Shown: positions 25,323-34,714, counted from the stretch's first letter. The stretch: 64,000 nt of DNA from Nonomuraea thailandensis (GCF_024172165.1 NZ_JAMZEB010000002.1:8158501-8222500); one strand, 5' to 3'. The notes: generated by a model not told the origin, from the sequence alone. Numbers and translations are program-made.

Positions 25323-27065
25323 TCAGGCCACCTGCACGGTGACGGAGTGCCAGCCGCTCGCGCCGTCGGGCGCGGGCGGGGCGGGCTGCTCGGTCTGGGT
25401 ACGCCCGGAGGCGTCGGTCGCCCGCACCTCGATCGTGTGCCCGCCGGGGGTCGCGGCCCAGTCGATCGCCCACTGCCGCCACGTGTCGGGCCCGGGCACC
25501 TCGGCCAGCCTCGCCTCCCGCCACTGCCCGCGGTCCACCCGCACCTCCACCGCGTCCACGCCGGTGTGCTGCGCCCAGGCCACCCCGGCGATCGTGGCAG
25601 GGCCCGCCTTCAGCGAGCCGCCCTGCTTCGGCACGTCGATGCGCGACTGCGTCTTGATCGGGCCCATGGCGGACCAGCCACGCGGGGTCCAGTACGCCTG
25701 GTCCCGGTCGAACCTGGTCACCTTGATGTCCACCACCCACTTGGTGGCCGAGACGTATCCGTACAGGCCGGGCACCACCTGCCGCACGGGGAAGCCGTGG
25801 TCGACCGGGAGCACCTCGCCGTTCATCGCCACCGCGAACAGCGCGTCGCGGCCGTCCATCACCACGTCCACCGGGGTGCCGCAGGTGAAGCCGTCGGCCG
25901 AGGTGGACAGCAGCATGTCGGCGTCGGCCCGCAGCCCGGCCCGGCGCAGCACGTCGGACATCCGCGCGCCCAGCCAGCGGGCGTTGCCCACGTAGGGGCC
26001 GCCGACCTCGTTGGAGACGCAGGTCAGCGTGACGTCCGCCTCGGTGAGCGGCAGCTTCAGCAGGTCTGCGAAGGTGAGCTCGACGGGGCGGTCGACCATG
26101 CCGTGGATGCGCAGCGTCCAGTCGGCCGGGTCCACCTGGGGGACGACGAGGGCAGTGTCCACGCGGTAGAAGTCCTTGTTCGGGGTGACGAACGGCGACA
26201 GCCCGCCGATCCGCAGGTCCGCCCCTGCGGGGACGGGCCTGGCCGGAGTCGCCGCCCTGGGCAGCGTCACGCCGCCCCTCGCCGCGTCCACGGCCCGCCG
26301 CCCCCCGAGCTGCTGCCCCAGCACCGCTCCCGCCCCGGCCACCACCACACCCCCGGCGACGCCGGTCAGCAGCCGCCTGCGGTCGAAGGCCGGCACCTGC
26401 CCGCCGGCACGCATCACCGCAGGCCGCTCCACCGCGCCCCCGCCGCCCCGCGACACCCCGGCGCCGGCCTCGCCCTCCGGCCCTCCACCGCCCTCCTGCC
26501 CTTCGGCAGCGCCGTCCTGCCGCGGCACGCCGGAGGCACCGGCGCCGGCAGGAGCGGCGGCGGGCACGCGCGGATCGGCGCCGCCAGGCGCGGCATGACG
26601 GGGCGCAGCGATGGCAGGGGCCGTTGCGGGGTGGGGCGCGCCTTGCGCGCGGCGCAGCAGCAGGCCCAGCGCCCAGGCTCCGGCGGCCACCCCCACCACG
26701 GTCGGCACCACGTCCAGGGCCCCGGCGTCCGGCCGGGTGACCACCGCCAGCACGCCGATCACCCCGAACAGCACGAACCCGAGGTGGCCGACCGCGGGCC
26801 GGCGCCGCGACAGCAGCCCGATGAGCGCGGCCACGGCGGCCAGCACCACGAGCACGCCGCCCAGCAGGACGGCCTTGTCGTTCTCGCCGAACGCCCTGAT
26901 GGCGAAGTCCTTGACCGGGGCGGGCGTCAGGTCGACGGTCGCGTCGCCGACGGCCACCACGGGAAACGTCGTGGGCCCGACGACCCCGGCGACGAGCTGT
27001 GCGACCCCGAGGGCCACGCCCCCGGAGACCAATCCCGCCAGCGCCCCCGCCCACGCGGGGACCAT
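25323..27065 (-). CDS. membrane-anchored sulfite-oxidase-family molybdenum enzyme
   Basis: 580 residues from ATG 27065 (AGAGG 7 bases upstream). Helices lie near 5-30, 66-86, 93-110 and 118-137; residues 141-222 are an Ala/Gly/Pro-rich linker, followed by another hydrophobic segment (233-250). The catalytic part is outside the membrane: oxidoreductase molybdopterin domain with the molybdenum-ligating Cys349 in LTCVSNEVGG, then a C-terminal Mo-co dimerisation-like domain (WAQHTGVDAVEVRVD). Such enzymes oxidise sulfite or reduce S- or N-oxides; the substrate is not known. Confidence 0.85.
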   Translation of the reverse strand: MVPAWAGALAGLVSGGVALGVAQLVAGVVGPTTFPVVAVGDATVDLTPAPVKDFAIRAFGENDKAVLLGGVLVVLAAVAALIGLLSRRRPAVGHLGFVLFGVIGVLAVVTRPDAGALDVVPTVVGVAAGAWALGLLLRRAQGAPHPATAPAIAAPRHAAPGGADPRVPAAAPAGAGASGVPRQDGAAEGQEGGGGPEGEAGAGVSRGGGGAVERPAVMRAGGQVPAFDRRRLLTGVAGGVVVAGAGAVLGQQLGGRRAVDAARGGVTLPRAATPARPVPAGADLRIGGLSPFVTPNKDFYRVDTALVVPQVDPADWTLRIHGMVDRPVELTFADLLKLPLTEADVTLTCVSNEVGGPYVGNARWLGARMSDVLRRAGLRADADMLLSTSADGFTCGTPVDVVMDGRDALFAVAMNGEVLPVDHGFPVRQVVPGLYGYVSATKWVVDIKVTRFDRDQAYWTPRGWSAMGPIKTQSRIDVPKQGGSLKAGPATIAGVAWAQHTGVDAVEVRVDRGQWREARLAEVPGPDTWRQWAIDWAATPGGHTIEVRATDASGRTQTEQPAPPAPDGASGWHSVTVQVA

Positions 27066-27127
27066 CGTGTTCCTCTGCACAAGAACGACGCTACGTCCCC
27101 CCGAGCAGCGCAATTCTTACGCGGGGG

Positions 27128-27718
27128 TTACGACCCGAGCAGCTCGCGCACGACGGGCGCCAGCGCGCGGAAGGCCCGCCCGCGGTGGCTGATCGCGTCC
27201 TTCTCCTCGGGGGCCAGCTCGGCCGTCGTACGCGACTCCCCCTCGGGCACGAAGATCGGGTCGTACCCGAACCCTCCGGACCCCCGGGGCGTGCGGACGA
27301 GGCTGCCCGGCAGCGTGCCCTCCACCACCCGGAACTGCCCGGACGGCAGCGCCAGCGCGGCGGCGCAGGCGAAGTGGGCGGTGAGCTTGCCGTCCGGCAC
27401 GTCGGAGACCTGGGCGAGCAGCAGCTCCAGGTTGGCGGTGTCGTCGCCGTGCCGGCCCGCCCAGCGGGCCGAGAAGACGCCGGGCATGCCGTTGAGCACG
27501 TCGACGCAGAGCCCCGAGTCGTCGGCCACGGCGGGCAGCCCCGAGCCCTGCGCGACCGCGTGCGCCTTGAGCAGGGCGTTCTCCTCGAACGTGACCCCGG
27601 TCTCGGCGATCTCGCCGATCGAGGGGAACTCCTCCAGCCCGACGATGTCGAACCCGGCGAGGATGCGGCGCAGCTCAGCGATCTTGCCCGCGTTGCGGGT
27701 GGCCAGCACGATCTTCAT
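27128..27718 (-). CDS. rdgB: XTP/dITP pyrophosphatase
   Basis: 196 residues, usual length. Motifs LATRNAGKIAEL at the start, TFEENALLKA, ADDSGLCVD and SHRGRAF define the RdgB/HAM1 family, which removes deaminated purine triphosphates such as dITP and XTP. ATG 27718 overlaps the stop of rph by four bases, so the two are coupled, as in mycobacteria. Confidence 0.96.
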   Translation of the reverse strand: MKIVLATRNAGKIAELRRILAGFDIVGLEEFPSIGEIAETGVTFEENALLKAHAVAQGSGLPAVADDSGLCVDVLNGMPGVFSARWAGRHGDDTANLELLLAQVSDVPDGKLTAHFACAAALALPSGQFRVVEGTLPGSLVRTPRGSGGFGYDPIFVPEGESRTTAELAPEEKDAISHRGRAFRALAPVVRELLGS

Positions 27719-28434
27719 GACTCCAGGGCCTCCTGCTGGATCAGGGTCAGCTCCTCGCAGCCGGCCACGGCCAGGCCGAGAAGCTGGTCGAGCGCCCCGC
27801 GGTCGAACGGCGCGCCCTCGGCCGTGCCCTGCACCTCGACGAACTTGCCGTCGCCCGTCATCACGACGTTCATGTCGGTCTCGGCGGCGACGTCCTCGGT
27901 GTAGCAGAGGTCGAGCATCGGCACCGCGCCGACCACGCCGACGGAGACGGCCGCGACCGAGCCGATGAGCGGGTCGCCGGGGCACATGCGGCGCTCGCGC
28001 ATCCAGGCGACCGCGTCGGCCAGCGCGACGTAGGCGCCGGTGATGGCGGCCGTCCTGGTGCCGCCGTCGGCCTGCAGCACGTCGCAGTCGAGCAGAATGG
28101 AGTTTTCGCCCAACGCCTTGTAATCGACGCAGGCGCGCAGCGAACGCCCGATCAACCGGGAAATCTCGTGAGTGCGCCCGCCGATTTTGCCGCGGACCGA
28201 TTCGCGATCGTTACGCGTATTGGTCGCTCTCGGCAGCATGGCGTATTCGGCCGTAACCCATCCCTGGCCACTGCCCCTGCGCCAGCGGGGCACACTGTCC
28301 TGGACCGACGCGGCGCACAACACGCGCGTGCCGCCGAATTCGACCAGCACGGACCCTTCCGCATGCGCCAGCCATCGCCGGGTGATGGTGATGGGACGTA
28401 GCTGGTCAGGGTTGCGGCCATCCTGTCGGGACAT
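27715..28434 (-). CDS. rph: ribonuclease PH
   Basis: 239 residues, normal length. Phosphorolytic 3' trimming of tRNA precursors. Motifs RSLRACVDYKALGENSI and LDCDVLQADGGTRTAAITGA are those of RNase PH. ATG 28434 (MSRQDGRNPDQLRP) is the usual start; an upstream in-frame start lacks support. First gene of an rph-rdgB pair, divergent from an MFS gene. Confidence 0.96.
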   Translation of the reverse strand: MSRQDGRNPDQLRPITITRRWLAHAEGSVLVEFGGTRVLCAASVQDSVPRWRRGSGQGWVTAEYAMLPRATNTRNDRESVRGKIGGRTHEISRLIGRSLRACVDYKALGENSILLDCDVLQADGGTRTAAITGAYVALADAVAWMRERRMCPGDPLIGSVAAVSVGVVGAVPMLDLCYTEDVAAETDMNVVMTGDGKFVEVQGTAEGAPFDRGALDQLLGLAVAGCEELTLIQQEALES

Positions 28435-28502
28435 GCAGATCACCCTATCTCCGCGCCACAACACTCTTGACCAAATGTGTCCGCCACATGGATCCTTACG
28501 CA

Positions 28503-29741
28503 ATGACAACGGGGGTGTTGCGAAACCCTGACTTCCTCCGGTTCCTCAGTTCGCATGTGGCGAACGAACTTGGGGCGAATATCTCGCGCGTGGCCCTCCC
28601 GCTGGTAGCTGTGCTGGTGCTGCACGCGGGGCCCGCGGAAGTGGGGGTGCTGTCGTCGCTGCAGACGGCGGCGTTCCTGCTGATCGGCCTGCCCACGGGG
28701 GTGTGGGTCGACCGGATGCGCAAGCGCCGGGTGATGATGGCGTCCGATGTGCTCAAGTTCGCGATGCTGGGGAGCATCCCGGCGGCGGCCGCGTTCGACG
28801 TGCTGACGATCGAGATGATGTTCGCGGTGGCGCTGCTGGTGGGGGTGTCCCAGGTCTTCAACGACGTGGCCGACCAGACGTACCTGCCCCATCTGGTCAG
28901 CACGCCGCAGCTCAGCGACGGCAACGCCAAGCTGGAGGTGGTGCGGGCGGGAGCGTTCCTGGCGGGCCCGGGTGTGGGGGGCGCGCTGGTGCAACTGCTC
29001 GGCGCGCCGCGCACGGTCGTCGCCACCGCGTTCGGCGCGCTGGCCTCGGTCTTCCTGCTGCTGTCCATCAAGGTGCCCGACAAGCCGCCCGCCGACGTCA
29101 CGCGCGGGCCGCTGCTGCGGGAGATCCGCGAGGGCCTGGCGTACGTGTGGCGGGACCGGCTGTTACGGGCGTTCGTGGCCTCGTCCGGCATCAACAACCT
29201 GTGCGTGAGCGGCGTGCTGGGCCTGTCGGTGCTGTTCCTGGCCGAGACCGTCAAGCTGTCGCCGGGCGCGGTCGGCGCGCTGCTCATGTCCGGCGGGATC
29301 GGCGGGATCCTGGGCGGGCTGACCGGCGGCTGGCTGTCGAGGCGGGTCGGCAGCGCCAGGGCGACCCTGCTGGCCGTCGCCATCGGCGCCCCGTCCGGCC
29401 TGCTCCTGCCGTTGACGCAGGCCGACTGGCGGATGGTGTGCTTCGTCGTCACCTCGATCATGATCTCCTGGGCCGCGACCATGTCGAACGTCGGCCAGAC
29501 CACCTACCGGCAGACCGTCACCCCCGACCATCTGCTCGGCCGGGTCAACGCCTCGGTGCGTTTCGTCACGTGGGGCGTGATGCCGCTGGGGGCGCTGCTC
29601 GGCGGGCTCGTCGCGCAGCAGATCGGGGTGCGGGAGGCGCTGTGGCTGCTGATGATCGCCCGGATGGCGGCGTTCGTGCCGCTGCTGTTCTCGCCGCTGC
29701 CGCGCGTGCGCGACTACACCGACCTCCAGGCCAACGCCTGA
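28503..29741 (+). CDS. MFS transporter
   Basis: 412 residues, 12 predicted helices. The conserved loop between helices 2 and 3 reads GVWVDRMRKRR, a drug-efflux-like MFS pattern. ATG 28503 gives the usual short N-terminus; ATG 28488 and a TTG further up are possible. The gene lies on the plus strand between rph and the phosphodiesterase gene, interrupting a block that is continuous in mycobacteria. It ends 7 bases before the end of the facing gene. Confidence 0.85.
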   Translation: MTTGVLRNPDFLRFLSSHVANELGANISRVALPLVAVLVLHAGPAEVGVLSSLQTAAFLLIGLPTGVWVDRMRKRRVMMASDVLKFAMLGSIPAAAAFDVLTIEMMFAVALLVGVSQVFNDVADQTYLPHLVSTPQLSDGNAKLEVVRAGAFLAGPGVGGALVQLLGAPRTVVATAFGALASVFLLLSIKVPDKPPADVTRGPLLREIREGLAYVWRDRLLRAFVASSGINNLCVSGVLGLSVLFLAETVKLSPGAVGALLMSGGIGGILGGLTGGWLSRRVGSARATLLAVAIGAPSGLLLPLTQADWRMVCFVVTSIMISWAATMSNVGQTTYRQTVTPDHLLGRVNASVRFVTWGVMPLGALLGGLVAQQIGVREALWLLMIARMAAFVPLLFSPLPRVRDYTDLQANA

Positions 29742-29748
29742 TGCCGCG

Positions 29749-30501
29749 TCAGGCCAGGTCGTACACCGCGCCGCTGCGGGCCAGCTCCACCGGCCCCGCG
29801 TAGCCGCCGCCCGAGGCCTCCTCCAGCACGGTGGCCTGGTCGTTCCACGGGACGAGGTGGGTGAGCACGAGCCTGCCCACGTCGGCCTTGGCCGCGTGCT
29901 CGGCCGCCTGGCGGCCGGTCAGGTGCAGGTCGGGAGGCAGGTCGGGGCCCTCCACGAACGACGCCTCGCACAACAGCAGGTCGGCGCCCGCGGCCAGCTT
30001 GACCAGCTCGTTCGACTCTCCGGTGTCGCCCGAGTAGGCGATGCTCCTGCCGCCGTTGACGACCCGGAACCCGTACGCCTCGACCGGGTGGTTGACCAGG
30101 CCGGCGGTGAGCGTGAACGGCCCGATCTCGTACGAGCCGGCCGTCAGCGGCAGGAACTCGAAGGCCGTCTCCAGCCCCGGCTCCTCGGGCATCCCGTACG
30201 CGGCCGCCAGCCGGGCGGGCGCGCCGGCGGGCGCGTAGACCGGCACGACGGGGTACGGCGCCGCGGGCCCGTAGGTCCGCGCCACGTGGTAGCCGCAGAT
30301 GTCGAGACAATGATCGGCGTGCAGGTGCGATAGGCAGATGGCGTCCACGTCGTACAGGCCGATGTGGCGTTGCAGCGCACCCAGCGATCCGCTGCCCAGG
30401 TCGAGCAGCAGCCTGAACCCGTCGGCTTCGAGAAGGTAGCAGGATGCGGGGCTGTCGGGGCCGGGATAGCTCCCGGAGCATCCGACGATGGTCACCTTCA
30501 T
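29749..30501 (-). CDS. metallo-beta-lactamase-fold phosphodiesterase (Rv1339-like)
   Basis: 250 residues. Metal motif HLHADH plus NHPVEAYGFR, SGDTG and a C-terminal THLVPWND give a full metallo-beta-lactamase/RNase-Z-like site. The M. tuberculosis gene at the same place (Rv1339, next to murI) has been reported to hydrolyse cyclic nucleotides, so a cAMP phosphodiesterase role is plausible. ATG 30501 overlaps the murI stop. Confidence 0.85.
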   Translation of the reverse strand: MKVTIVGCSGSYPGPDSPASCYLLEADGFRLLLDLGSGSLGALQRHIGLYDVDAICLSHLHADHCLDICGYHVARTYGPAAPYPVVPVYAPAGAPARLAAAYGMPEEPGLETAFEFLPLTAGSYEIGPFTLTAGLVNHPVEAYGFRVVNGGRSIAYSGDTGESNELVKLAAGADLLLCEASFVEGPDLPPDLHLTGRQAAEHAAKADVGRLVLTHLVPWNDQATVLEEASGGGYAGPVELARSGAVYDLA

Positions 30502-31322
30502 GTGGGCCTCCCGTTATAGGTAGTACCCCCCACTGGTGCGACTTCGACCACATCGATCTCCGGGCCCAGGAATCGTCGCCCGAGCCGGGCGAAGAGCAGG
30601 GAGTCGCCGGTGGCGCGGAAGCGGTGCCGGGGGGTGGCCTCGCCTCCCGCCGCCAGATCGCGGTCGTGCAGGATCCGGTAGACGTCCTTGGCCGTCTCGT
30701 CGGCGCTGGAGATGAGCGTGACCCCTTCACCGGCGACGTAGGAGATGGCGCCGGTGAGCAGCGGGTAGTGCGTGCAGCCGAGGATGAGCGTGTCGCACCC
30801 GGCGGCCCTGATGGGCTCCAGGTACTCGCGCACGACCTTGATCAGCTCGTCGCTCATCGTCTCGCCGCGCTCGACGTACTCCACCAGGCGTGGGGCGGCC
30901 ACGCCGGTGAGCTGCACGTCGGGCGCCGCGGTGAAGGCGTCGTGGTAGGCCATGGACTCGATGGTGGCCCTGGTGGCGATCACGCCGACCTTGCCGTTGC
31001 GGGTGGCGCGCACCGCGCGCCTGGTGGCCGGCATGATCACTTCGACGACGGGGACGTCGTAGCGCTCGCGGGCGTCGCGCAGCACGGCGGAGCTGGCGCT
31101 GTTGCACGCGATCACGAGCATCTTGACGTCCTGCTCGACCAGGTGGTCCATGACCTCCAGGGCGTAGGCGCGCAGCTCCGCGAGGCGTTTGGGCCCGTAG
31201 GGCTGATGGGCCGTGTCGGCCACGTAGGTGATGGATTCCTGGGGCAGCTGATCGATGATCGCGCGTGCGACCGTCAGGCCGCCGACCCCGCTGTCGAAGA
31301 TCCCAATACTCGCGTCCGGCAC
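30498..31322 (-). CDS. murI: glutamate racemase
   Basis: 274 residues. It makes D-glutamate for peptidoglycan. FDSGVGGLTVARAI at the N-terminus, catalytic cysteines in ACNSASS and LGCTHYPLL, and the expected order are present. The GTG start at 31322 has a weak ribosome site. Coupled to the phosphodiesterase gene by a 4-base overlap. Confidence 0.96.
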   Translation of the reverse strand: MPDASIGIFDSGVGGLTVARAIIDQLPQESITYVADTAHQPYGPKRLAELRAYALEVMDHLVEQDVKMLVIACNSASSAVLRDARERYDVPVVEVIMPATRRAVRATRNGKVGVIATRATIESMAYHDAFTAAPDVQLTGVAAPRLVEYVERGETMSDELIKVVREYLEPIRAAGCDTLILGCTHYPLLTGAISYVAGEGVTLISSADETAKDVYRILHDRDLAAGGEATPRHRFRATGDSLLFARLGRRFLGPEIDVVEVAPVGGTTYNGRPT

Positions 31323-31440
31323 GCTCTAGAGGGTAGGCGACCTGCACGATCAACACTGCGTAAGAATGCTCACACTGCGACACGTGTGGCGGGAAACGAT
31401 GTTGCCTTCCTCACAGAAGGCGCGCATTTAACGCGATATT

Positions 31441-32232
31441 TCAGCCTCTTCCGACGCGGGCGAGCTGGCGCGACTGGGCGACGAGGCGACCGGTGGAGTC
31501 GCGCACCTCGACCTCCTCGTCGAACCAGCCGTCGGAGACCAGTCGGCCGCTGCCGAGCAGCGTGAGCCAGCCGGGCGCGGGCAGGGCGCGCAGGTGCCAG
31601 GTGAGATCCACGGTCGGCGCCCAGCCGCGCCCTCCGGCGGAGAACACCACGGGCGGCAGCGCGTCCACGGCCATCGCCAGCACGTACGGGTCGGGGTCCT
31701 GCGGCTCGGCCATCCTGAAGTAGGCCCGCGACTCCGGCCTGCCGGTGGGCTCGCCCTTCAGCCACCCGATCGTGGGCGGGTCGAAGAGCAGGTCCATCTG
31801 GGCGTTCAGGGTCATGCCCGACTCGGGCTTGGGCTCGGGGAGCTTGAGGCAGTCGCCGATCGGGGGCAGCTCATGGGCCGGCTCGTCGCGGTAGACCGGC
31901 TCGACGTCCTGCAGCGTGGCCGTCGTGATCAGGCCCTCGATCTGCGCCACACCGTCCTGCACCAGCGTCGCCCTGGCGAACGCGGCCGTCCTGCCCGCCT
32001 TCAGCGGCTCGATCCTGACCTGCGCAGGCCCGGCGACCGGCGCCTTCAGGAACTGCGCCGTCTGGCTCACGGGATGCTCGAACGGCGAGGCGTCCACCGC
32101 CGCGCGCAGGATCACGGCCATCAGGTAGCCGCCGTTGAGCGGGCCGCCGATCGCGTATCCAGGGTCGAGACACACGTCATAGGTGTTCTCGTCCACCCTG
32201 ATCGCCTGCGTGGCCTCGTCGAACTTGGTCAT
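31441..32232 (-). CDS. thioesterase-family protein (TesB-like double hotdog)
   Basis: 263 residues with the two-hotdog layout of acyl-CoA thioesterase II: GGYLMAVILRAAVD in the first half and a second half ending in STGRLVAQSRQLA, with DLTWHLRALP as in TesB-like enzymes. Likely hydrolyses medium or long acyl-CoA. Palindromes at 32252-32275 lie just before the start. Not part of the mycobacterial block, so inserted there. Confidence 0.8.
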   Translation of the reverse strand: MTKFDEATQAIRVDENTYDVCLDPGYAIGGPLNGGYLMAVILRAAVDASPFEHPVSQTAQFLKAPVAGPAQVRIEPLKAGRTAAFARATLVQDGVAQIEGLITTATLQDVEPVYRDEPAHELPPIGDCLKLPEPKPESGMTLNAQMDLLFDPPTIGWLKGEPTGRPESRAYFRMAEPQDPDPYVLAMAVDALPPVVFSAGGRGWAPTVDLTWHLRALPAPGWLTLLGSGRLVSDGWFDEEVEVRDSTGRLVAQSRQLARVGRG

Positions 32233-32251
32233 CCGCCCTGCCTCACTTCTG

Positions 32252-32275
32252 GAACTATGTTCTAGACACTCTAGA
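32252..32275. promoter_or_regulatory. nested palindromes before the thioesterase gene
   Basis: GAACTATGTTC (32252-32262) overlaps the first of two TCTAGA palindromes (32261-32266 and 32270-32275, 3 bases apart). The cluster lies 20-43 bases upstream of the thioesterase start and in the gap to a divergent gene. It resembles a TetR-type binding site; the regulator is unknown. Confidence 0.45.
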
Positions 32276-32334
32276 GCATTCTTCCCTCAGCGCGCCTACC
32301 TGCGAAAACATGATTCGGCTGACAACGTTTGATC

Positions 32335-32661
32335 ATGGCAAGTGTCACCGAACTCATCGGTCAGTCCGTTTGGGACTCCAACGGGGTGTGGGTCGGTTTC
32401 GTGGTGGACATCCGGGTGGTCAGGCACAAGGGAGAGCTCCAGCAGAGCCACACGGTCTACGGCCTGATCGTCTCCAGCCGCCGTGCTCCGCTCCTGCTCG
32501 GCCTCACCCGTGATCGCCAGGGCCGATCGGCCTGGCTCTCGCGGGCAGTGGCGCGGACGGTCTACGCCGGGTGCACGTTCGTGCCGTGGGAGCACGTCAC
32601 GGACTACGGAGACGGGGAGGTCCACATCGATGTCCTGAGAAAAGAGCTGAACCGCGTCTAA
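32335..32661 (+). CDS. PRC-barrel-like small protein
   Basis: 108 residues. Starts MASVTELIGQSVWDSNGVWVG with a strand-rich pattern (VVDIRVVR, YGLIVSSR, FVPWEHV) like a PRC-barrel fold, which binds RNA-processing or photosynthetic partners; no catalytic residues. ATG 32335 has no clear ribosome site, so a leaderless start is possible. Function unknown. Confidence 0.55.
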   Translation: MASVTELIGQSVWDSNGVWVGFVVDIRVVRHKGELQQSHTVYGLIVSSRRAPLLLGLTRDRQGRSAWLSRAVARTVYAGCTFVPWEHVTDYGDGEVHIDVLRKELNRV

Positions 32662-32746
32662 TTCCAACTTCAGCACATTGCAAGCGCCCGTCTAGCAACA
32701 TCAGCTACTTTCTCTGTGGTCAAAAGTCCACATTGTGAGTTGAGTG

Positions 32747-34654
32747 ATGTCTGCGAACAATCCCCCCTATGGCCAGGATCCTGACCGGACCACGGCGTAC
32801 AACTGGAACCAGGGGCAGCAGCCGGAGCAGCAGCCGACGGCTCAGTATCCGGGCCCGCCCTACCCGCCGCAGCAGCCGTACCAGCAGCAGCAGTACGGCC
32901 AGCCGCAGTACGACGCCCAAGGTCAGGCCGCCTACGGTCAGCAGGCGTCCTACGGCCAGCAGCCCGACTACGGCTCCCAGTACGGGCAGCAGCAGCCCTC
33001 CTACGGCGGCGCGCCCCAGTACGGCGGCCAGCAGGCCCAGCAGGGCTGGCAGCAGGACCAAGGCGGCTGGCAGCAGCAGCAACCCCAGCAGGGCTGGCAG
33101 CAGGAGCAGGTCGGCTGGCAGCAGGACCAGGGCTGGCAGCAGCAACAGCAGGGCCAGTACGCCCAGGGCGGCTGGCAGCAGCAGGGCCCCGACGGCTTCG
33201 GCCGGCAGGAGCCGCCGAAGAAGGGCCGCAAGAGCTGGGTGATCGCCATCGCGGCGGCACTCGCCGTGATCCTGCTCGGCGGCGGAGCGGTCTGGGCCGT
33301 GGGCGCCTTCGGCGGCGGCGGCACCCAGCCGAACGACGTGCTCCCCGCCGACTCGATCGCCTACGCCCGCCTCGACCTGGACCCGGCCGCGAACCAGAAG
33401 CTCGCGCTGTTCCAGCTCGCCAGGAAGTTCACGGTCACCAAGGACTCCTTCTCCGGCGAGGACCCGCGCAAGGCGCTGTTCGACCTGATCAACGACCAGG
33501 ACTCCGACAGCAAGCTGGACTTCGCCAAGGACGTCGACCCGTGGCTGGGCAGCCGCGTCGGCTTCGCCGCCGTCCCCTCCGGCAAGGAGGAGCCCGACTT
33601 CGCGGTGGCCGTGCAGGTCAAGGACCAGGAACTGGCCAAGGCCGGCATCGCCAAGCTCATGGAGGGCGACAAGTACGGCCTGGCCTTCCGCGAGGACTAC
33701 GCGCTGCTGAGCTCCACCCAGGCCCTGGCCGACAAGTACGCGCAGGGCGAGGGCAGCCTGTCCGACAACGCCGAGTTCAGCGAGGACATGGGCGCGGTCG
33801 GCGAGCAGGGCGTGCTGTCGTTCTGGGCCGACATGGGCGGCCTGATCGAGCTGGCCAAGAAGGAGATCCCGGCCGAGCAGCAGGCGGCCGTCGAGCAGGC
33901 CAAGGACGCCAGGTTCGCCGGCGCGCTGCGCTTCGACAGCGCCTACGTCGAGCTCGCCGGCATCGTGCGCGGCGCCAAGGGCCTGACCCCGCAGGGCGAC
34001 CTGCCCAAGGCCGGCCTCGGCACCCTGCCCGCCTCCACGGCCGGCGCGCTGTCCATCTCCGGCGTCGACCAGGCCATCACCAAGCAGTGGGCCGAGATCG
34101 AGAAGCAGGCCACGGCGGCCGGCGGCACCCAGATCAGCCAGCTGCTGCAGCAGGCCAAGACCCAGTTCGGCCTGCAGCTGCCCGGCGACCTGGCCACGGT
34201 CTTCGGCAAGAACTTCACGATCGCCCTCGACAGCGAGGGCCTGGACAGCGACCAGGTCAAGGGCGGCGTGCGCGTGACGACCGACGACCCGGCCAAGGTG
34301 CAGGCGGTCCTCGACAAGGTGCTGACGGCGCTCACGCAGAACGGCGGTACCGCCCCGCAGATCGCCAAGGTCACCGGTGACGGCGTCTTCACCGCGGCGA
34401 CGACCGACGAGTACGCCAAGAAGCTGGCCGCGGAGGGCACGCTCGGCGACTCCGAGACGTTCCAGACCGCGATCCCCAACGCGGCCGACGTGAACTACGC
34501 GCTCTTCGTGGACCTCGACAAGGTCGAGAAGCTGTACCTGGCCTCCATGCAGGGCGACGACAAGGCCAACGCCCAGGTGCTGCGCGCCGTCGGGCTGAGC
34601 GGCACGCAGACCGACACCGAGGCGACGTTCTCGCTGCGGCTGCTGTTCAACTGA
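32747..34654 (+). CDS. DUF3352 protein with Gln/Trp-rich cytoplasmic head
   Basis: 635 residues. Residues 1-155 are low-complexity, rich in Gln, Gly, Tyr, Pro and Trp, with repeats like GWQQDQG and YGQQ. One helix (about 164-187) anchors the protein. The large outer part matches DUF3352 (VLPADSIAYARLDLDPAANQ near its start, FVDLDKVEKLY near its end), a family of exported actinobacterial proteins without known function. GTG directly before ATG 32747 is an alternative start. A strong terminator follows. Confidence 0.8.
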   Translation: MSANNPPYGQDPDRTTAYNWNQGQQPEQQPTAQYPGPPYPPQQPYQQQQYGQPQYDAQGQAAYGQQASYGQQPDYGSQYGQQQPSYGGAPQYGGQQAQQGWQQDQGGWQQQQPQQGWQQEQVGWQQDQGWQQQQQGQYAQGGWQQQGPDGFGRQEPPKKGRKSWVIAIAAALAVILLGGGAVWAVGAFGGGGTQPNDVLPADSIAYARLDLDPAANQKLALFQLARKFTVTKDSFSGEDPRKALFDLINDQDSDSKLDFAKDVDPWLGSRVGFAAVPSGKEEPDFAVAVQVKDQELAKAGIAKLMEGDKYGLAFREDYALLSSTQALADKYAQGEGSLSDNAEFSEDMGAVGEQGVLSFWADMGGLIELAKKEIPAEQQAAVEQAKDARFAGALRFDSAYVELAGIVRGAKGLTPQGDLPKAGLGTLPASTAGALSISGVDQAITKQWAEIEKQATAAGGTQISQLLQQAKTQFGLQLPGDLATVFGKNFTIALDSEGLDSDQVKGGVRVTTDDPAKVQAVLDKVLTALTQNGGTAPQIAKVTGDGVFTAATTDEYAKKLAAEGTLGDSETFQTAIPNAADVNYALFVDLDKVEKLYLASMQGDDKANAQVLRAVGLSGTQTDTEATFSLRLLFN

Positions 34655-34668
34655 GGCGGATGGAACGA

Positions 34669-34702
34669 AAGGGCGGCCGGTCGACGGGGACCGGCCGCCC
34701 TT
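34669..34702. terminator. bidirectional terminator between DUF3352 gene and cysM
   Basis: Perfect 14-bp stem AAGGGCGGCCGGTC with GACCGGCCGCCCTT, 6-base loop, followed by TCCTCTTGT on the plus strand and by TTTCGTTCC on the minus strand. It lies between two converging genes and can stop both. Confidence 0.9.
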
Positions 34703-34714
34703 CCTCTTGTCCCG

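Noticed and set aside
32252..32262. GAACTATGTTC as a LexA (SOS) box
   Set aside because: The actinobacterial box needs four bases between GAAC and GTTC; here there are three, and the gene is a thioesterase.
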